From NCBI GenBank assembly GCA_025459145.1, contig JALORD010000007.1, forward strand, positions 1 to 49,306: 49,306 bases of DNA, in the 5' to 3' direction. A program made the position numbers and the translations under genes. Source of the DNA: Pirellulaceae bacterium (GTDB taxonomy: Bacteria > Planctomycetota > Planctomycetia > Pirellulales > Pirellulaceae). The notes under the pieces were generated by a model. That model saw only the letters and a program-made list of their open reading frames with translations. It did no database searches and was not told where the DNA came from. This document shows positions 27,759 to 36,415 of the stretch, piece by piece. Position 1 is the stretch's first letter. Every line of letters starts with the position of its first letter.

Positions 27759-28157
27759 TTAAGTGACGAGGCGGATCGTGTACGGGTAGCGGTAAACGAC
27801 ACCCTTGTTGGCTTCCATCGCGGCAATGATGGCAAAGACAAGTGAGCCAATGCCGACCACCGGGATCAACAGAAAACCAACGCATGTCGCAGCACCAATG
27901 GCGAACGACACGACCAACGCAATCGTGACCGCAATCTGAAAGTTCAACGCTTCCTTGGCCTGGTCTGCAACGAACGCCGACTGATCCTTCTTGATCAGCC
28001 ACACGATGAGCGGACCCAGAAACGACATGCCGCCGAGGAACGACGCAATCAATCCCGACAGGTGCGCGAGCAAGGCCCACTGCCGCTCGTCGGCGGTCGG
28101 CTCCATGACCGGCTTGAGTTCCGGCAAGGGAGGCGTGAAGTTCGGTTCGCTCGACAT
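27759..28157 (-). CDS. DUF4870-type membrane protein within the atp operon
   Basis: 132 aa. The signature DERQWALLAHLSGLIASFLG, followed by FLGPLIVWLIKKDQSAFVAD and QAKEALNFQIAVTIAL, is typical of DUF4870 (Tic20-like) proteins with about three membrane helices; their function is not established. The C-terminus ends YRYPYTIRLVT as in the family. It is inserted between atpA (43 nt upstream) and atpG (66 nt downstream), same strand, so it is very probably cotranscribed with ATP synthase. Such a gene is not a normal member of the operon. Confidence 0.9.
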   Translation of the reverse strand: MSSEPNFTPPLPELKPVMEPTADERQWALLAHLSGLIASFLGGMSFLGPLIVWLIKKDQSAFVADQAKEALNFQIAVTIALVVSFAIGAATCVGFLLIPVVGIGSLVFAIIAAMEANKGVVYRYPYTIRLVT

Positions 28158-28200
28158 GGTTGTTTGGCCTAAAACCTCGAGTCACGCGGCGTTTGCCCGC

Positions 28201-29727
<1,527 letters not shown>

Positions 29728-29853
29728 TTCTTGACCTTTGCAGGACGCTACATACTGCCCGCGTCCGTTTTCGGTTCGTCGCGACAAGCGGTCGTTCTCG
29801 GAAGAGAATTCCGCCTATGCGGCGACTCTAGCAGATTGATTCTTTATCAGTTC

Positions 29854-30477
29854 TTACGTGAGCGCAAACCGCGCGAGCGATTGGCGAATGGTGTTGGTGG
29901 TGCGTTCGAGTGTGACCGATTCCATCGATTTCAGCTTGCCGGCCAGGCTGCCGTCGTACACGGTGTCTCCCACGCGGACGACGATACCACCGAGCAGGTC
30001 GGGATTCACTTCTGTCGAGAGAATCACTTCGCGGCCCAAGAGCTGCGTCAGGCGAGCCGCCACCTGTTGCCGGAGCGGCGCGCTCAGCGGCGACGCCGTT
30101 TCGACGAGCACCTCCACTCGATTGCGAAGCTGATGGAGCTGCAACCGAGCCGCCCGTTCGATCGCCCGGAGGCAATCGAGTCGTTCGTGCCCTGCGAGGA
30201 CCTTTAGGAAGTTGAGCACTAGTGGGGAAACACGGCCGCCGAAGACTCGCTCGACAATCCCCACCTTTTCTTCGCTGGCGATCCGCGGCGTGCGGAGCAC
30301 TTCGTCCAGATCGGGAGATTGATCGAGGGCCTCGCTCACGATCGTACCGAGCTCGTCGACCACGGAATCGGCCTGCCCGGCCTTCTCGGCAGCTCCGAGC
30401 AGCGCCTTCGCGTACACGGTGCCGATTCGCTGGCGGCCCGTGTCGAGCGAAGCTGCATTGGGTCGAGTTTTAGCCAT
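29854..30477 (-). CDS. atpH: F1Fo ATP synthase subunit delta
   Basis: 207 aa; the peripheral stalk cap linking subunit b to alpha. Typical elements are IGTVYAKALLGAAEKAG, LRTPRIASEEKVGIVERVFG, NFLKVLAGHERLDCLRAIER and the C-terminal VNPDLLGGIVVRVGDTVYDGS followed by KLKSM. The ATG at 30477 has AGGT upstream; two extra residues from an upstream TTG are unlikely. Normal length with a slightly longer N-terminus (MAKTRPNAASLDTGRQR). Confidence 0.94.
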   Translation of the reverse strand: MAKTRPNAASLDTGRQRIGTVYAKALLGAAEKAGQADSVVDELGTIVSEALDQSPDLDEVLRTPRIASEEKVGIVERVFGGRVSPLVLNFLKVLAGHERLDCLRAIERAARLQLHQLRNRVEVLVETASPLSAPLRQQVAARLTQLLGREVILSTEVNPDLLGGIVVRVGDTVYDGSLAGKLKSMESVTLERTTNTIRQSLARFALT

Positions 30478-30543
30478 GGGCAAGTTACCTGCAAACCACG
30501 GGGGCAGCCGGCGGGACGAACCCCCATCGGCAACCCGCAGAAC

Positions 30544-31410
30544 CTAGTTAAGCTGCGAGAACTGCTGGAGTGAATCCGCAATCAGCCGGTCGTGATCCTC
30601 GGGCTTTACCTCGCGGCGAATAATTTTCCCTGCCAGGGAGACGGCCGTACTGACGCTCAGGTCGGCAATTTCCCGGAGGGCCTCGTTCTTTGCCGCGGCG
30701 ATATCGGCCACCGCCCGCTCCCGCTCCCGCGTGGCAGCGGCCTGTGCCTCGGCGAGCAGGTTTTCTTTGGCTGCTGCGGCATCGGTGCGAGCTTGGGTCA
30801 CGATCGAACGCGCCTCTTCCGTGGCGGCTGCCAGCTTCCGCTCATATTCCTGCAACTGCTTGGAAGCAGTGGCCGCCGCCTGTTTGGCCTCGGCAATCTG
30901 CCGGGCGATGGTCTCCTCCCGCTTGTCGAGCCCCGCCGCAATCGGCCCCCAGGCAAACTTGGCCAGAATCGCCAGGAGCAGCAGGAACACGATAAACGTG
31001 GCGATTCCCAGGTCAAACCGAAGTTCCTGAGCGGCCCGCAGGCCTGCCGAACCATCGCCGTGCGACAGGTCGTGCGGATCGTGGTGGGCGTGATCGCCAG
31101 CCGCATGATCCCCCGCCGCACCGTGTTCACCGGCACCGTGTTCGCCTGTAGCATGCTCGCCCGTCGCGTGCTCGCCCGCAGCGGATTCAGCGCCTGTGCC
31201 GCTGGCGGGCGGATGTGCCTCGTCCGCAGCTTTACCGTGAGCTTCGCCCACTGGCGCTTCAGCGGGAGCCGACTCGGCCGCTGCGCTGCCCGAGGGCTGC
31301 TCGCTGGCTGCCGCGGCCGCTGACTTCTCCGCCCCGTCGTCGGCAGCCACAGCCGCTCCCCCGCAGACTGCAAGCAATCCGCAGGCCGCGAGAATCAGGA
31401 ATCGTTTCAT
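30544..31410 (-). CDS. atpF: F1Fo ATP synthase subunit b with signal peptide and histidine-rich extension
   Basis: 288 aa, against about 160 for usual subunit b. Residues 1-22 are a signal peptide (KRFLILAACGLLAVCGGAAV). Residues 24-80 are Ala/Glu/Pro-rich. Residues 81-117 contain ten histidines in a repetitive pattern (GEHATGEHATGEHGAGEHG, then GDHAAGDHAHHDPHDLSHGD). The normal subunit follows: membrane helix FDLGIATFIVFLLLLAILAKFAW at about 132-154, then a long coiled coil, ending EDHDRLIADSLQQFSQLN. In the standard topology the N-terminus is outside the cytoplasm, so the histidine-rich part would be periplasmic. A metal- or proton-related role is only a guess. Confidence 0.93.
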   Translation of the reverse strand: MKRFLILAACGLLAVCGGAAVAADDGAEKSAAAAASEQPSGSAAAESAPAEAPVGEAHGKAADEAHPPASGTGAESAAGEHATGEHATGEHGAGEHGAAGDHAAGDHAHHDPHDLSHGDGSAGLRAAQELRFDLGIATFIVFLLLLAILAKFAWGPIAAGLDKREETIARQIAEAKQAAATASKQLQEYERKLAAATEEARSIVTQARTDAAAAKENLLAEAQAAATRERERAVADIAAAKNEALREIADLSVSTAVSLAGKIIRREVKPEDHDRLIADSLQQFSQLN

Positions 31411-31465
31411 CGGATCTAGGCCCATCCCGTTGGAGGACAAGAGAAACCACCGACTTCGCCAACGA

Positions 31466-31759
31466 CTACAGGAAGCAGATCACGAGCGCGAAGAACGTGA
31501 ACCCTTCGATGAGGGCCGCCGCGATGATCATCGCCGTTTGGATGTTGCCGGCGACTTCTGGCTGGCGGGCCATGCTCTCATAGGCGGTGCTGGCCAACTT
31601 GCCGATGCCGTAGGCGGCGCCCACGGTCGTGATGGCGGCGCCGAAGTACTTGCTGAAGTCGATCAGGGGTACTGGGGCAGGTGCGGGTTGCGCCGAAGCC
31701 ACGCCAGCGATCAGCATCAGGCCCAGGAACGCGGCGACGAGAGTGACATACTTTCTCAC
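31466..31759 (-). CDS. atpE: F1Fo ATP synthase subunit c with signal peptide
   Basis: 97 aa from the GTG at 31759, which has AAGGAG 9 nt upstream; an earlier in-frame GTG at 31777 lies over that Shine-Dalgarno. Residues 1-24 (RKYVTLVAAFLGLMLIAGVA...) form a signal peptide, and the mature two-helix hairpin is of normal size. Helix 1 is glycine-poor but recognisable (GAAITTVGAAYGIGKLA), the polar loop is ARQPE, and the ion-binding carboxylate is Glu85 in AALIEGFTFF. The residues after Glu85 (Gly-Phe) lack the Na+-type Ser/Thr ligand, so proton coupling is expected. Confidence 0.94.
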   Translation of the reverse strand: MRKYVTLVAAFLGLMLIAGVASAQPAPAPVPLIDFSKYFGAAITTVGAAYGIGKLASTAYESMARQPEVAGNIQTAMIIAAALIEGFTFFALVICFL

Positions 31760-31826
31760 GGGAAACTTCTCCTTCACAGAAAATGTGAAACTTGCACCAG
31801 GTTGGTTGTGTGCGGATCAGGGCGAT

Positions 31827-33407
31827 TTAGTGCTTGTGGATCGCCGCGCCGATAAACAATGCGGACAAAAGGGTGAACACGTAGGCCTGCAGGAAGGCCA
31901 CGAACAGTTCCAGCATGCTGAGCAGGGCACAGCCCACGACCGAGCAGGTGGCGGCAATCCACCACACCGGGCTGACGCTGCCGTCATCCGAAACAAAGTC
32001 CATCGCGGCCGTCGCCCCGAACGCGAGCCCCATGATGGCCAGGAGCACCATGTGCCCGGCCAGCATGTTCGCCAGAAGACGAACGGACAGGACCGCGTGC
32101 TTGATCAATAGGCCGCCGAGCTCGATCACAAAAATTACCGGCTTCAGGATCACCGCCATGTAGGTCGGTAGATCCATGCTCGGAATTTGGTTCAGAAAGT
32201 AACCGAGCACGCCAAATTGCATGACGCCGCCGATGAACCCGGTGAGCAGCGTGACAAGCGCCATCACCAGCGTCACCGCCCAGGTGCCTGTCGGTGCGCC
32301 GACCCAGGGGATCATTCCCGCCAGATTGCAGCCGAGAATGAAGAAAAAGATCGTGCAGAGGACCGGCGTGTAGGTGTCGCTGGGGCGATGATGGGCGTGG
32401 TCGTCGTGGCTGTGACTGCCATGTCCATGACCAGCGTGTGACTCCGGCTCGTGGGCGACGGCTGCTGCCGCATGCTCGCCGTGCCCATCGCCGGCATGCC
32501 CGTCCGTGTGCCCATGATCTTCACCATGATGCCCGTCGAGCGCAGGACGGGCGATCTGATCTCGTATAAACACGACGAACAATTCGAGGAGATTCCAGGA
32601 CTTCCCTTGCGGCGCGCCTCCCGCGGCCAGCTTTCGTCCCAGCCAACTGAAGAGCAGGACCAGGATAATCCCAACCGCCACCTCGATCACCATGAACTTC
32701 GAAATGCAAAAGCCGAAGTCGTCGCGATTGATCCAGCCCGTCTCCTGGCTGATGAGCGTCGTCTCCGGCTCGTGCAGATTGCGCAGCTCGCCGAACGGCT
32801 GCGGAATCAGGATCTTGCCGGAGAGGTGGAAGTTGTAGCCGTCGATTTTTTCCTTCGACCACTCGGGCTGCGATGGATCGCGCTGAAACTCACGAACTGC
32901 CTCGTCACTTCCGGCCCGATGGCGAGCGGCGTTCCACTGAGCCTGAAACTCAGGCGTGTCTCGCAGCGTCAGAAAGGTCGCATAAGGATCGCCTGCATGA
33001 TGCGACTCGATGTAGTCGGCGAATGTCACCTTTCGAGCAGTCTCGACGGCCGCTTCGTCTTGTTTGGCACGGGCGGCGGCAATCTCCGCGCGTTGCCAGG
33101 CACTGTATTCAGCACGAGCCGCACTGAACTTCTCGTTCAGAAAGCGATCGAACGGCTTGGCGTGATGCGCATGATCGCTGTGGACCCAGTGCTGCCAATC
33201 TTCGTGCGATTCGGCTTTAGGGGGCAAACCCGCGTTGAGCGTGGAGAGCTCGCCGTAGAGCTTGCCAAACTCCCATTCCTGAAACTGCGGATCGAGGCGC
33301 ACCCAGACGGCGGGGAATTCCTGCTTGCTCTTAAATGCAGCGGGCGCGAGCACCTTCGGCACTTCGAAGAAGAAGGCATCCTTGATGTGCAGGATTGGAT
33401 CGGCCAT
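31827..33407 (-). CDS. atpB: F1Fo ATP synthase subunit a, very long, with histidine-rich insertion
   Basis: 526 aa, about twice the usual length. The core is intact: HAVLSVRLLANMLAGH carries the essential Arg443, LQAYVFTLLSALFIGAAI is the last helix, and the chain ends HKH. Residues 1-235 precede the first membrane helix (FMVIEVAVGIILVLLFSWL) and are largely charged and helical, although residues 192-235 resemble the usual start. Residues 291-340 form an insertion with 16 histidines (for example SHAGHGHGSHSHDDHAHH) between the first helix with its amphipathic segment and the next helix (TPVLCTIFFFILGCNLAGMIP). By standard topology that loop is cytoplasmic. It starts 6 nt after the atpI stop. 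Confidence 0.94.
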   Translation of the reverse strand: MADPILHIKDAFFFEVPKVLAPAAFKSKQEFPAVWVRLDPQFQEWEFGKLYGELSTLNAGLPPKAESHEDWQHWVHSDHAHHAKPFDRFLNEKFSAARAEYSAWQRAEIAAARAKQDEAAVETARKVTFADYIESHHAGDPYATFLTLRDTPEFQAQWNAARHRAGSDEAVREFQRDPSQPEWSKEKIDGYNFHLSGKILIPQPFGELRNLHEPETTLISQETGWINRDDFGFCISKFMVIEVAVGIILVLLFSWLGRKLAAGGAPQGKSWNLLELFVVFIRDQIARPALDGHHGEDHGHTDGHAGDGHGEHAAAAVAHEPESHAGHGHGSHSHDDHAHHRPSDTYTPVLCTIFFFILGCNLAGMIPWVGAPTGTWAVTLVMALVTLLTGFIGGVMQFGVLGYFLNQIPSMDLPTYMAVILKPVIFVIELGGLLIKHAVLSVRLLANMLAGHMVLLAIMGLAFGATAAMDFVSDDGSVSPVWWIAATCSVVGCALLSMLELFVAFLQAYVFTLLSALFIGAAIHKH

Positions 33408-33413
33408 GACGCA

Positions 33414-33902
33414 CTATCGAGGTTGAACACCACTGGTGGACGGGGCGGGCGAGGGACTGCCGGCGGTTTTGCGGTAGGTAGACTGCGGCACGTACCGGAG
33501 CGAAAGGAGCGTTTCCACGACCAACGCGACAAGGTACAACCCCAAAATCATCGTGAAGACACCTGCCTCGGACAGGTCGGGACTGAGCTTCTTCAGCGCC
33601 AGGCCCACACCAAGCGGCAATCCCATCCGGACTAACATTCCCCCGAATACGGCCAAAGCCGAAAAATTGATTTGGTGACCAATCCAGGCGATCGAGAGCG
33701 CCAGCGAAGCAGAAAGCCAGCAAACGGCAAAAGCAATACCCGCAGCCTCCAACCCCAACAGCCCGGCATGGCGATAACCAAACCAAGCGATTACGGCAGC
33801 AAACGGCAGAAGCACGGCAGCGATAATCGCGCACGAGCCACACAGGCCCGCCAGCGAACTGGATGCCTGATTGTGAGTCGCCCTACCTGCCTGCGGGTCC
33901 AC
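33414..33902 (-). CDS. atpI: AtpI-like membrane protein of the ATP synthase operon
   Basis: 162 aa, GTG start, four predicted membrane helices (IIAAVLLPFAAVIAWFGYRH, AGIAFAVCWLSASLALSIAW, LVRMGLPLGVGLALKKL, GVFTMILGLYLVALVVETLL). Position and topology match the ATP synthase I family, which assists c-ring assembly or Mg2+ supply; the sequence itself is weakly conserved in the family. It overlaps the upstream AtpZ-like gene by 20 nt and precedes atpB by 6 nt. The last 20 residues are a polar Ser/Pro tail. Confidence 0.75.
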   Translation of the reverse strand: MDPQAGRATHNQASSSLAGLCGSCAIIAAVLLPFAAVIAWFGYRHAGLLGLEAAGIAFAVCWLSASLALSIAWIGHQINFSALAVFGGMLVRMGLPLGVGLALKKLSPDLSEAGVFTMILGLYLVALVVETLLSLRYVPQSTYRKTAGSPSPAPSTSGVQPR

Positions 33903-34152
33903 GCTGGGAATTCCCTGGGTCGCGCGGTGGCCGGTTCCCCCTCCTGGGCAGCGTCATCTGGATCAAATGCCAGATCCCGACCGTCACGCCAAGCGCCAAA
34001 CCCACCAGCACCCAATAGCGAGTTCCGAGGCGACGATCGAGGAACGATCCTCCGATCGCAGGCAGGGACATTTCGAGGGAAACCGTGGTGATTTTGGCAA
34101 CCCATTCCATAGCCAACGCCATGGGATGGGGCTTTCGCGGCGGGTCGTTCAC
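33883..34152 (-). CDS. atpZ: AtpZ/AtpI-family small membrane protein
   Basis: 89 aa from the GTG at 34152 (79 aa from the ATG at 34122). Two short hydrophobic hairpin segments with the family pattern: EWVAKITTVSLEMSLPAIGG, FLDRRLGTRYWVLVGLALGV and TVGIWHLIQM. Members of this family act in F-ATPase assembly or Mg2+ transport with AtpI. It is the first gene of the operon, about 190 nt after the predicted promoter. The exact start is uncertain; no strong Shine-Dalgarno is seen. Confidence 0.75.
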   Translation of the reverse strand: MNDPPRKPHPMALAMEWVAKITTVSLEMSLPAIGGSFLDRRLGTRYWVLVGLALGVTVGIWHLIQMTLPRRGNRPPRDPGNSQRGPAGR

Positions 34153-34295
34153 GCTGCACCAACCGGTGGCCCCCGCCTGCGGCGTCCTGCTAGTAAATCG
34201 CAAGAACGACCAGCCGAAAACCATTCCGGTCGAAGGAGGCCTCGCGGCACACCCAAACCGAGGCAAACCGCGCATTAACGTAATGCAAGGTCTGC

Positions 34296-34350
34296 GAAAG
34301 GAGGTAATCTAGTGGCCGCAGGTAGCCCGGTCAACGTACCCAGGTCATAA
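34296..34350 (+). other. Strong SD with 12-codon ORF, or on the other strand a 16S-3'-end-like leader segment
   Basis: On the plus strand GAAAGGAGGT (34296-34305) is followed after 6 nt by GTG at 34312 and a 12-codon frame, MAAGSPVNVPRS, ending at 34350. On the minus strand, within the expected atp leader, the same DNA reads ACCTGCGGCC...GATTACCTCCTTTC, close to the last bases of bacterial 16S rRNA including the anti-Shine-Dalgarno. The rest of helix 45 and the upstream 16S sequence are absent, so this is not an rRNA gene. Confidence 0.3.
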
Positions 34351-34375
34351 TTCGTGTTTTTTTTCACAAAGTCAA
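34347..34375 (-). promoter_or_regulatory. Sigma70-like promoter of the atp operon
   Basis: Read on the minus strand: TTGACT at 34375-34370 (5 of 6 to consensus), a 17-nt spacer rich in A, and AATTAT at 34352-34347 (4 of 6). It faces the atp genes, in the most AT-rich stretch of the gap, with an expected transcription start near 34340 and a leader of about 190 nt. Confidence 0.5.
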
Positions 34376-34520
34376 GACGATCGGCTGCAATCTATTTCAT
34401 ACAAACAACTTATGGCGAATCAGGCGAGTCGTTTTGTCGCCGTAAGTCCAAAACAGCTCATTCCGGTATTCAGCCCCCGCCAGCAGCCTGCTGGCAGGGC
34501 CACGAATTTAGCCCGAGAGC

Positions 34521-34536
34521 CCACTCGGCCGAGTGG
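34521..34536 (-). terminator. Hairpin after the polyprenyl synthetase gene
   Basis: CCACTCGGCCGAGTGG is a perfect 16-bp palindrome directly after the stop codon, able to form a 6-bp stem with a 4-nt loop. A second GC-rich hairpin, GCCAGC/GCTGGC, lies at 34479-34495. Neither is followed by a T-run. Confidence 0.35.
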
Positions 34537-34537
34537 A

Positions 34538-35593
34538 TCAAACACTGCGCGACATGACAAATTGCGTCATCGCCGCCAGCACTTCGCGGGCCGGACTGGC
34601 TGACAGCCCGCTCAACCGCTCGCGGGCCCGATCGGCAAAGTACTGCCCCTTTTGTCGGGCGTAGTCGAGGGCTTCATAGCGCTGGAGCAAGGGCGCGAGC
34701 AACTCGGGCCGGCGGGCGTCGCTCTGCAATAGCTCGAGCATGGTGGCCCGATCGGCATTATCGGCCAAGGCCAGGGCCCGGATGATGGGCAGCGTCGGCT
34801 TTTGCTTTTCGAGATCGGTCCCCAGAGACTTTCCTGTGGCCTGTTCCTCGCCTTGAACATCGAGCAGGTCGTCGGCAATCTGAAACGCGATTCCCAGATC
34901 GCGGCCGAAGCCGTCCATCTCGGACGCCAGCGACTCGCTGGACCCGGCAAACTCGGCTCCTAGCCGGGCGCTCACCGCGGTCAGTTCCGCCGTCTTCGCT
35001 TCGATGATTTCGAGGTATTCCTGCTCGGGCAAGAGGAAATTGCCGCGACTCCCTTTCTGCCGCAGTTCCCCCTCGCAGACGATGTTCGTCGCCCGGCCGA
35101 TCCGCCGGCAGCCGACGGTCGAATCGAGCGTGCTGGCCAGGTAAAACGCGTGCGAAAACAGGAAGTCGCCAAGCAGCACGCTGGCCTCGTTGTCCCACCG
35201 TGAGTTCACCGTCGCCAAGTGCCGACGCATCGCTGCTTCGTCGAGCACGTCGTCGTGCACGAGGGTGGCCGTGTGAATCATCTCGACCACGGTGGCTAGC
35301 GTCAGATGGGCCTCGTTCACTCGGCCAGCAATAGCCTTGGCCACCAAAAGCAGCAGCGCAGGCCGCATTCGCTTGCCGCCGAGCAGGCAGCCGTAGCGCA
35401 CGAGCTCATCGACAAACGGATAATCGCTCCGCAGTTCGCCCGCCAGCCGCTGTTCGACCTCGGCCAATTCTGCCGCGACCGGCTCATAGATGGTGCTCAG
35501 AATGGTTCGGCTATGGCCCGCGAGACTGCTCGCAGCATGTCCGTTCGCATGGCTCGCGGTTTGGCGTTCGGCAAGCGTCGTGGGGGTCGGCAT
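34538..35593 (-). CDS. Long-chain polyprenyl diphosphate synthase
   Basis: 351 aa from the ATG at 35593. Trans-prenyl elongase with both Asp-rich motifs: HTATLVHDDVLDEA (first) and AFQIADDLLDVQG (second), plus LGGKRMRPALLLLVAKA, LLGDFLFSHAFYLAS and TGKSLGTDLEKQKPTLPII. It condenses isopentenyl diphosphate with allylic diphosphates, probably to make the quinone side chain; product length cannot be read reliably. The frame upstream of 35593 is open but not conserved-looking. It follows moaC by 89 nt on the same strand. Confidence 0.92.
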   Translation of the reverse strand: MPTPTTLAERQTASHANGHAASSLAGHSRTILSTIYEPVAAELAEVEQRLAGELRSDYPFVDELVRYGCLLGGKRMRPALLLLVAKAIAGRVNEAHLTLATVVEMIHTATLVHDDVLDEAAMRRHLATVNSRWDNEASVLLGDFLFSHAFYLASTLDSTVGCRRIGRATNIVCEGELRQKGSRGNFLLPEQEYLEIIEAKTAELTAVSARLGAEFAGSSESLASEMDGFGRDLGIAFQIADDLLDVQGEEQATGKSLGTDLEKQKPTLPIIRALALADNADRATMLELLQSDARRPELLAPLLQRYEALDYARQKGQYFADRARERLSGLSASPAREVLAAMTQFVMSRSV

Positions 35594-35682
35594 GGGGACT
35601 CGTTCCCGCGAAGGGGTCAGTTTAAAAACTTGCGCTTTCGAGCTGCGGGATGGTCTGAATTCGGCAGACCTCACTCAGGCGC

Positions 35683-36183
35683 TTAATTAACCGCAGCCGC
35701 GGGGTTTGGTTCACGCACAAACCGTCCACTCCGGCCACCATCCTTCTCGACCAGACAGACCTCGCCGATGACCATCTCCCGATCGATGGCCTTGCACATG
35801 TCGTAAATCGTTAGTGCGGCAACACTTACAGCCACAAGCGACTCCATCTCGACACCGGTTTTGGCGGTCACTTTGACCTCGGCTTCGATGGTGATCGTCC
35901 GCTCGTCGGCAAACGAAAACGAGACGCTCGCACTGTCGAGTCCCAGCGGATGGCACAGCGGAATCAAGTCGCCGGTCCGTTTGGTAGCCATAATGCCGGC
36001 CAGCCGGGCGACTTCCAGCACGTCGCCTTTGGCAAATCCGCGGTCGCGAATCCGCGCTAAGGTGGTTGGCTGCATCGTGACTTGCCCGCGAGCCCGCGCC
36101 AGCCGGGCAGTGACCGGCTTGTCGCTAACATCCACCATCCGGGCGGCTCCGCTGGCATCAAAATGCGTCAATTCTCCCGACAT
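35683..36183 (-). CDS. moaC: Cyclic pyranopterin monophosphate synthase
   Basis: 166 aa, normal length. MoaC converts the MoaA product to cyclic pyranopterin monophosphate in molybdenum cofactor biosynthesis. Conserved features: [59 protein letters not shown] and [20 protein letters not shown]. The ATG at 36183 gives the typical [16 protein letters not shown] start. No other moa gene is in the window. Confidence 0.97.
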   Translation of the reverse strand: MSGELTHFDASGAARMVDVSDKPVTARLARARGQVTMQPTTLARIRDRGFAKGDVLEVARLAGIMATKRTGDLIPLCHPLGLDSASVSFSFADERTITIEAEVKVTAKTGVEMESLVAVSVAALTIYDMCKAIDREMVIGEVCLVEKDGGRSGRFVREPNPAAAVN

Positions 36184-36415
36184 TCATTCGGCCCCAACAC
36201 AACGAGCGGCGATCGGCGAGCAGCTATTTCTGCGGGGAAATCGCCGCACTGTTTTGTCTCCTCACGCTTCCTTCATGTGGGCGATATTCTAGCCGTGGGC
36301 CATGATTGTCGGACAGGGGCGGGAAGTTCGTGACGGCACCCCACGCCGTGAGCCGGCGAGCATACAATCCGCCCTATTCGGCTTTTGCCGCCCGGGGGCG
36401 CCCTTTCCACAAGCC

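Larger units (their letters stand above)
34153..34537. other. Leader and promoter region of the atp operon
   Basis: 385 nt between the polyprenyl synthetase stop and the first atp gene. It is clearly less GC-rich than the rest of the window around 34340-34440, includes a T8 run on the plus strand, and holds the promoter, the rRNA-like segment and the hairpin listed separately. No protein gene is supported. Confidence 0.6.

Noticed and set aside
31466-31759. Sodium-coupled c-ring
   Set aside because: The residues after Glu85 are Gly-Phe rather than the Ser/Thr needed for Na+ coordination, so proton coupling is more likely.
34296-34325. Remnant 16S rRNA gene
   Set aside because: Only about 28 nt resemble the 3' end; helix 45 and the universal 1492-region sequence are absent, so no rRNA gene is annotated.
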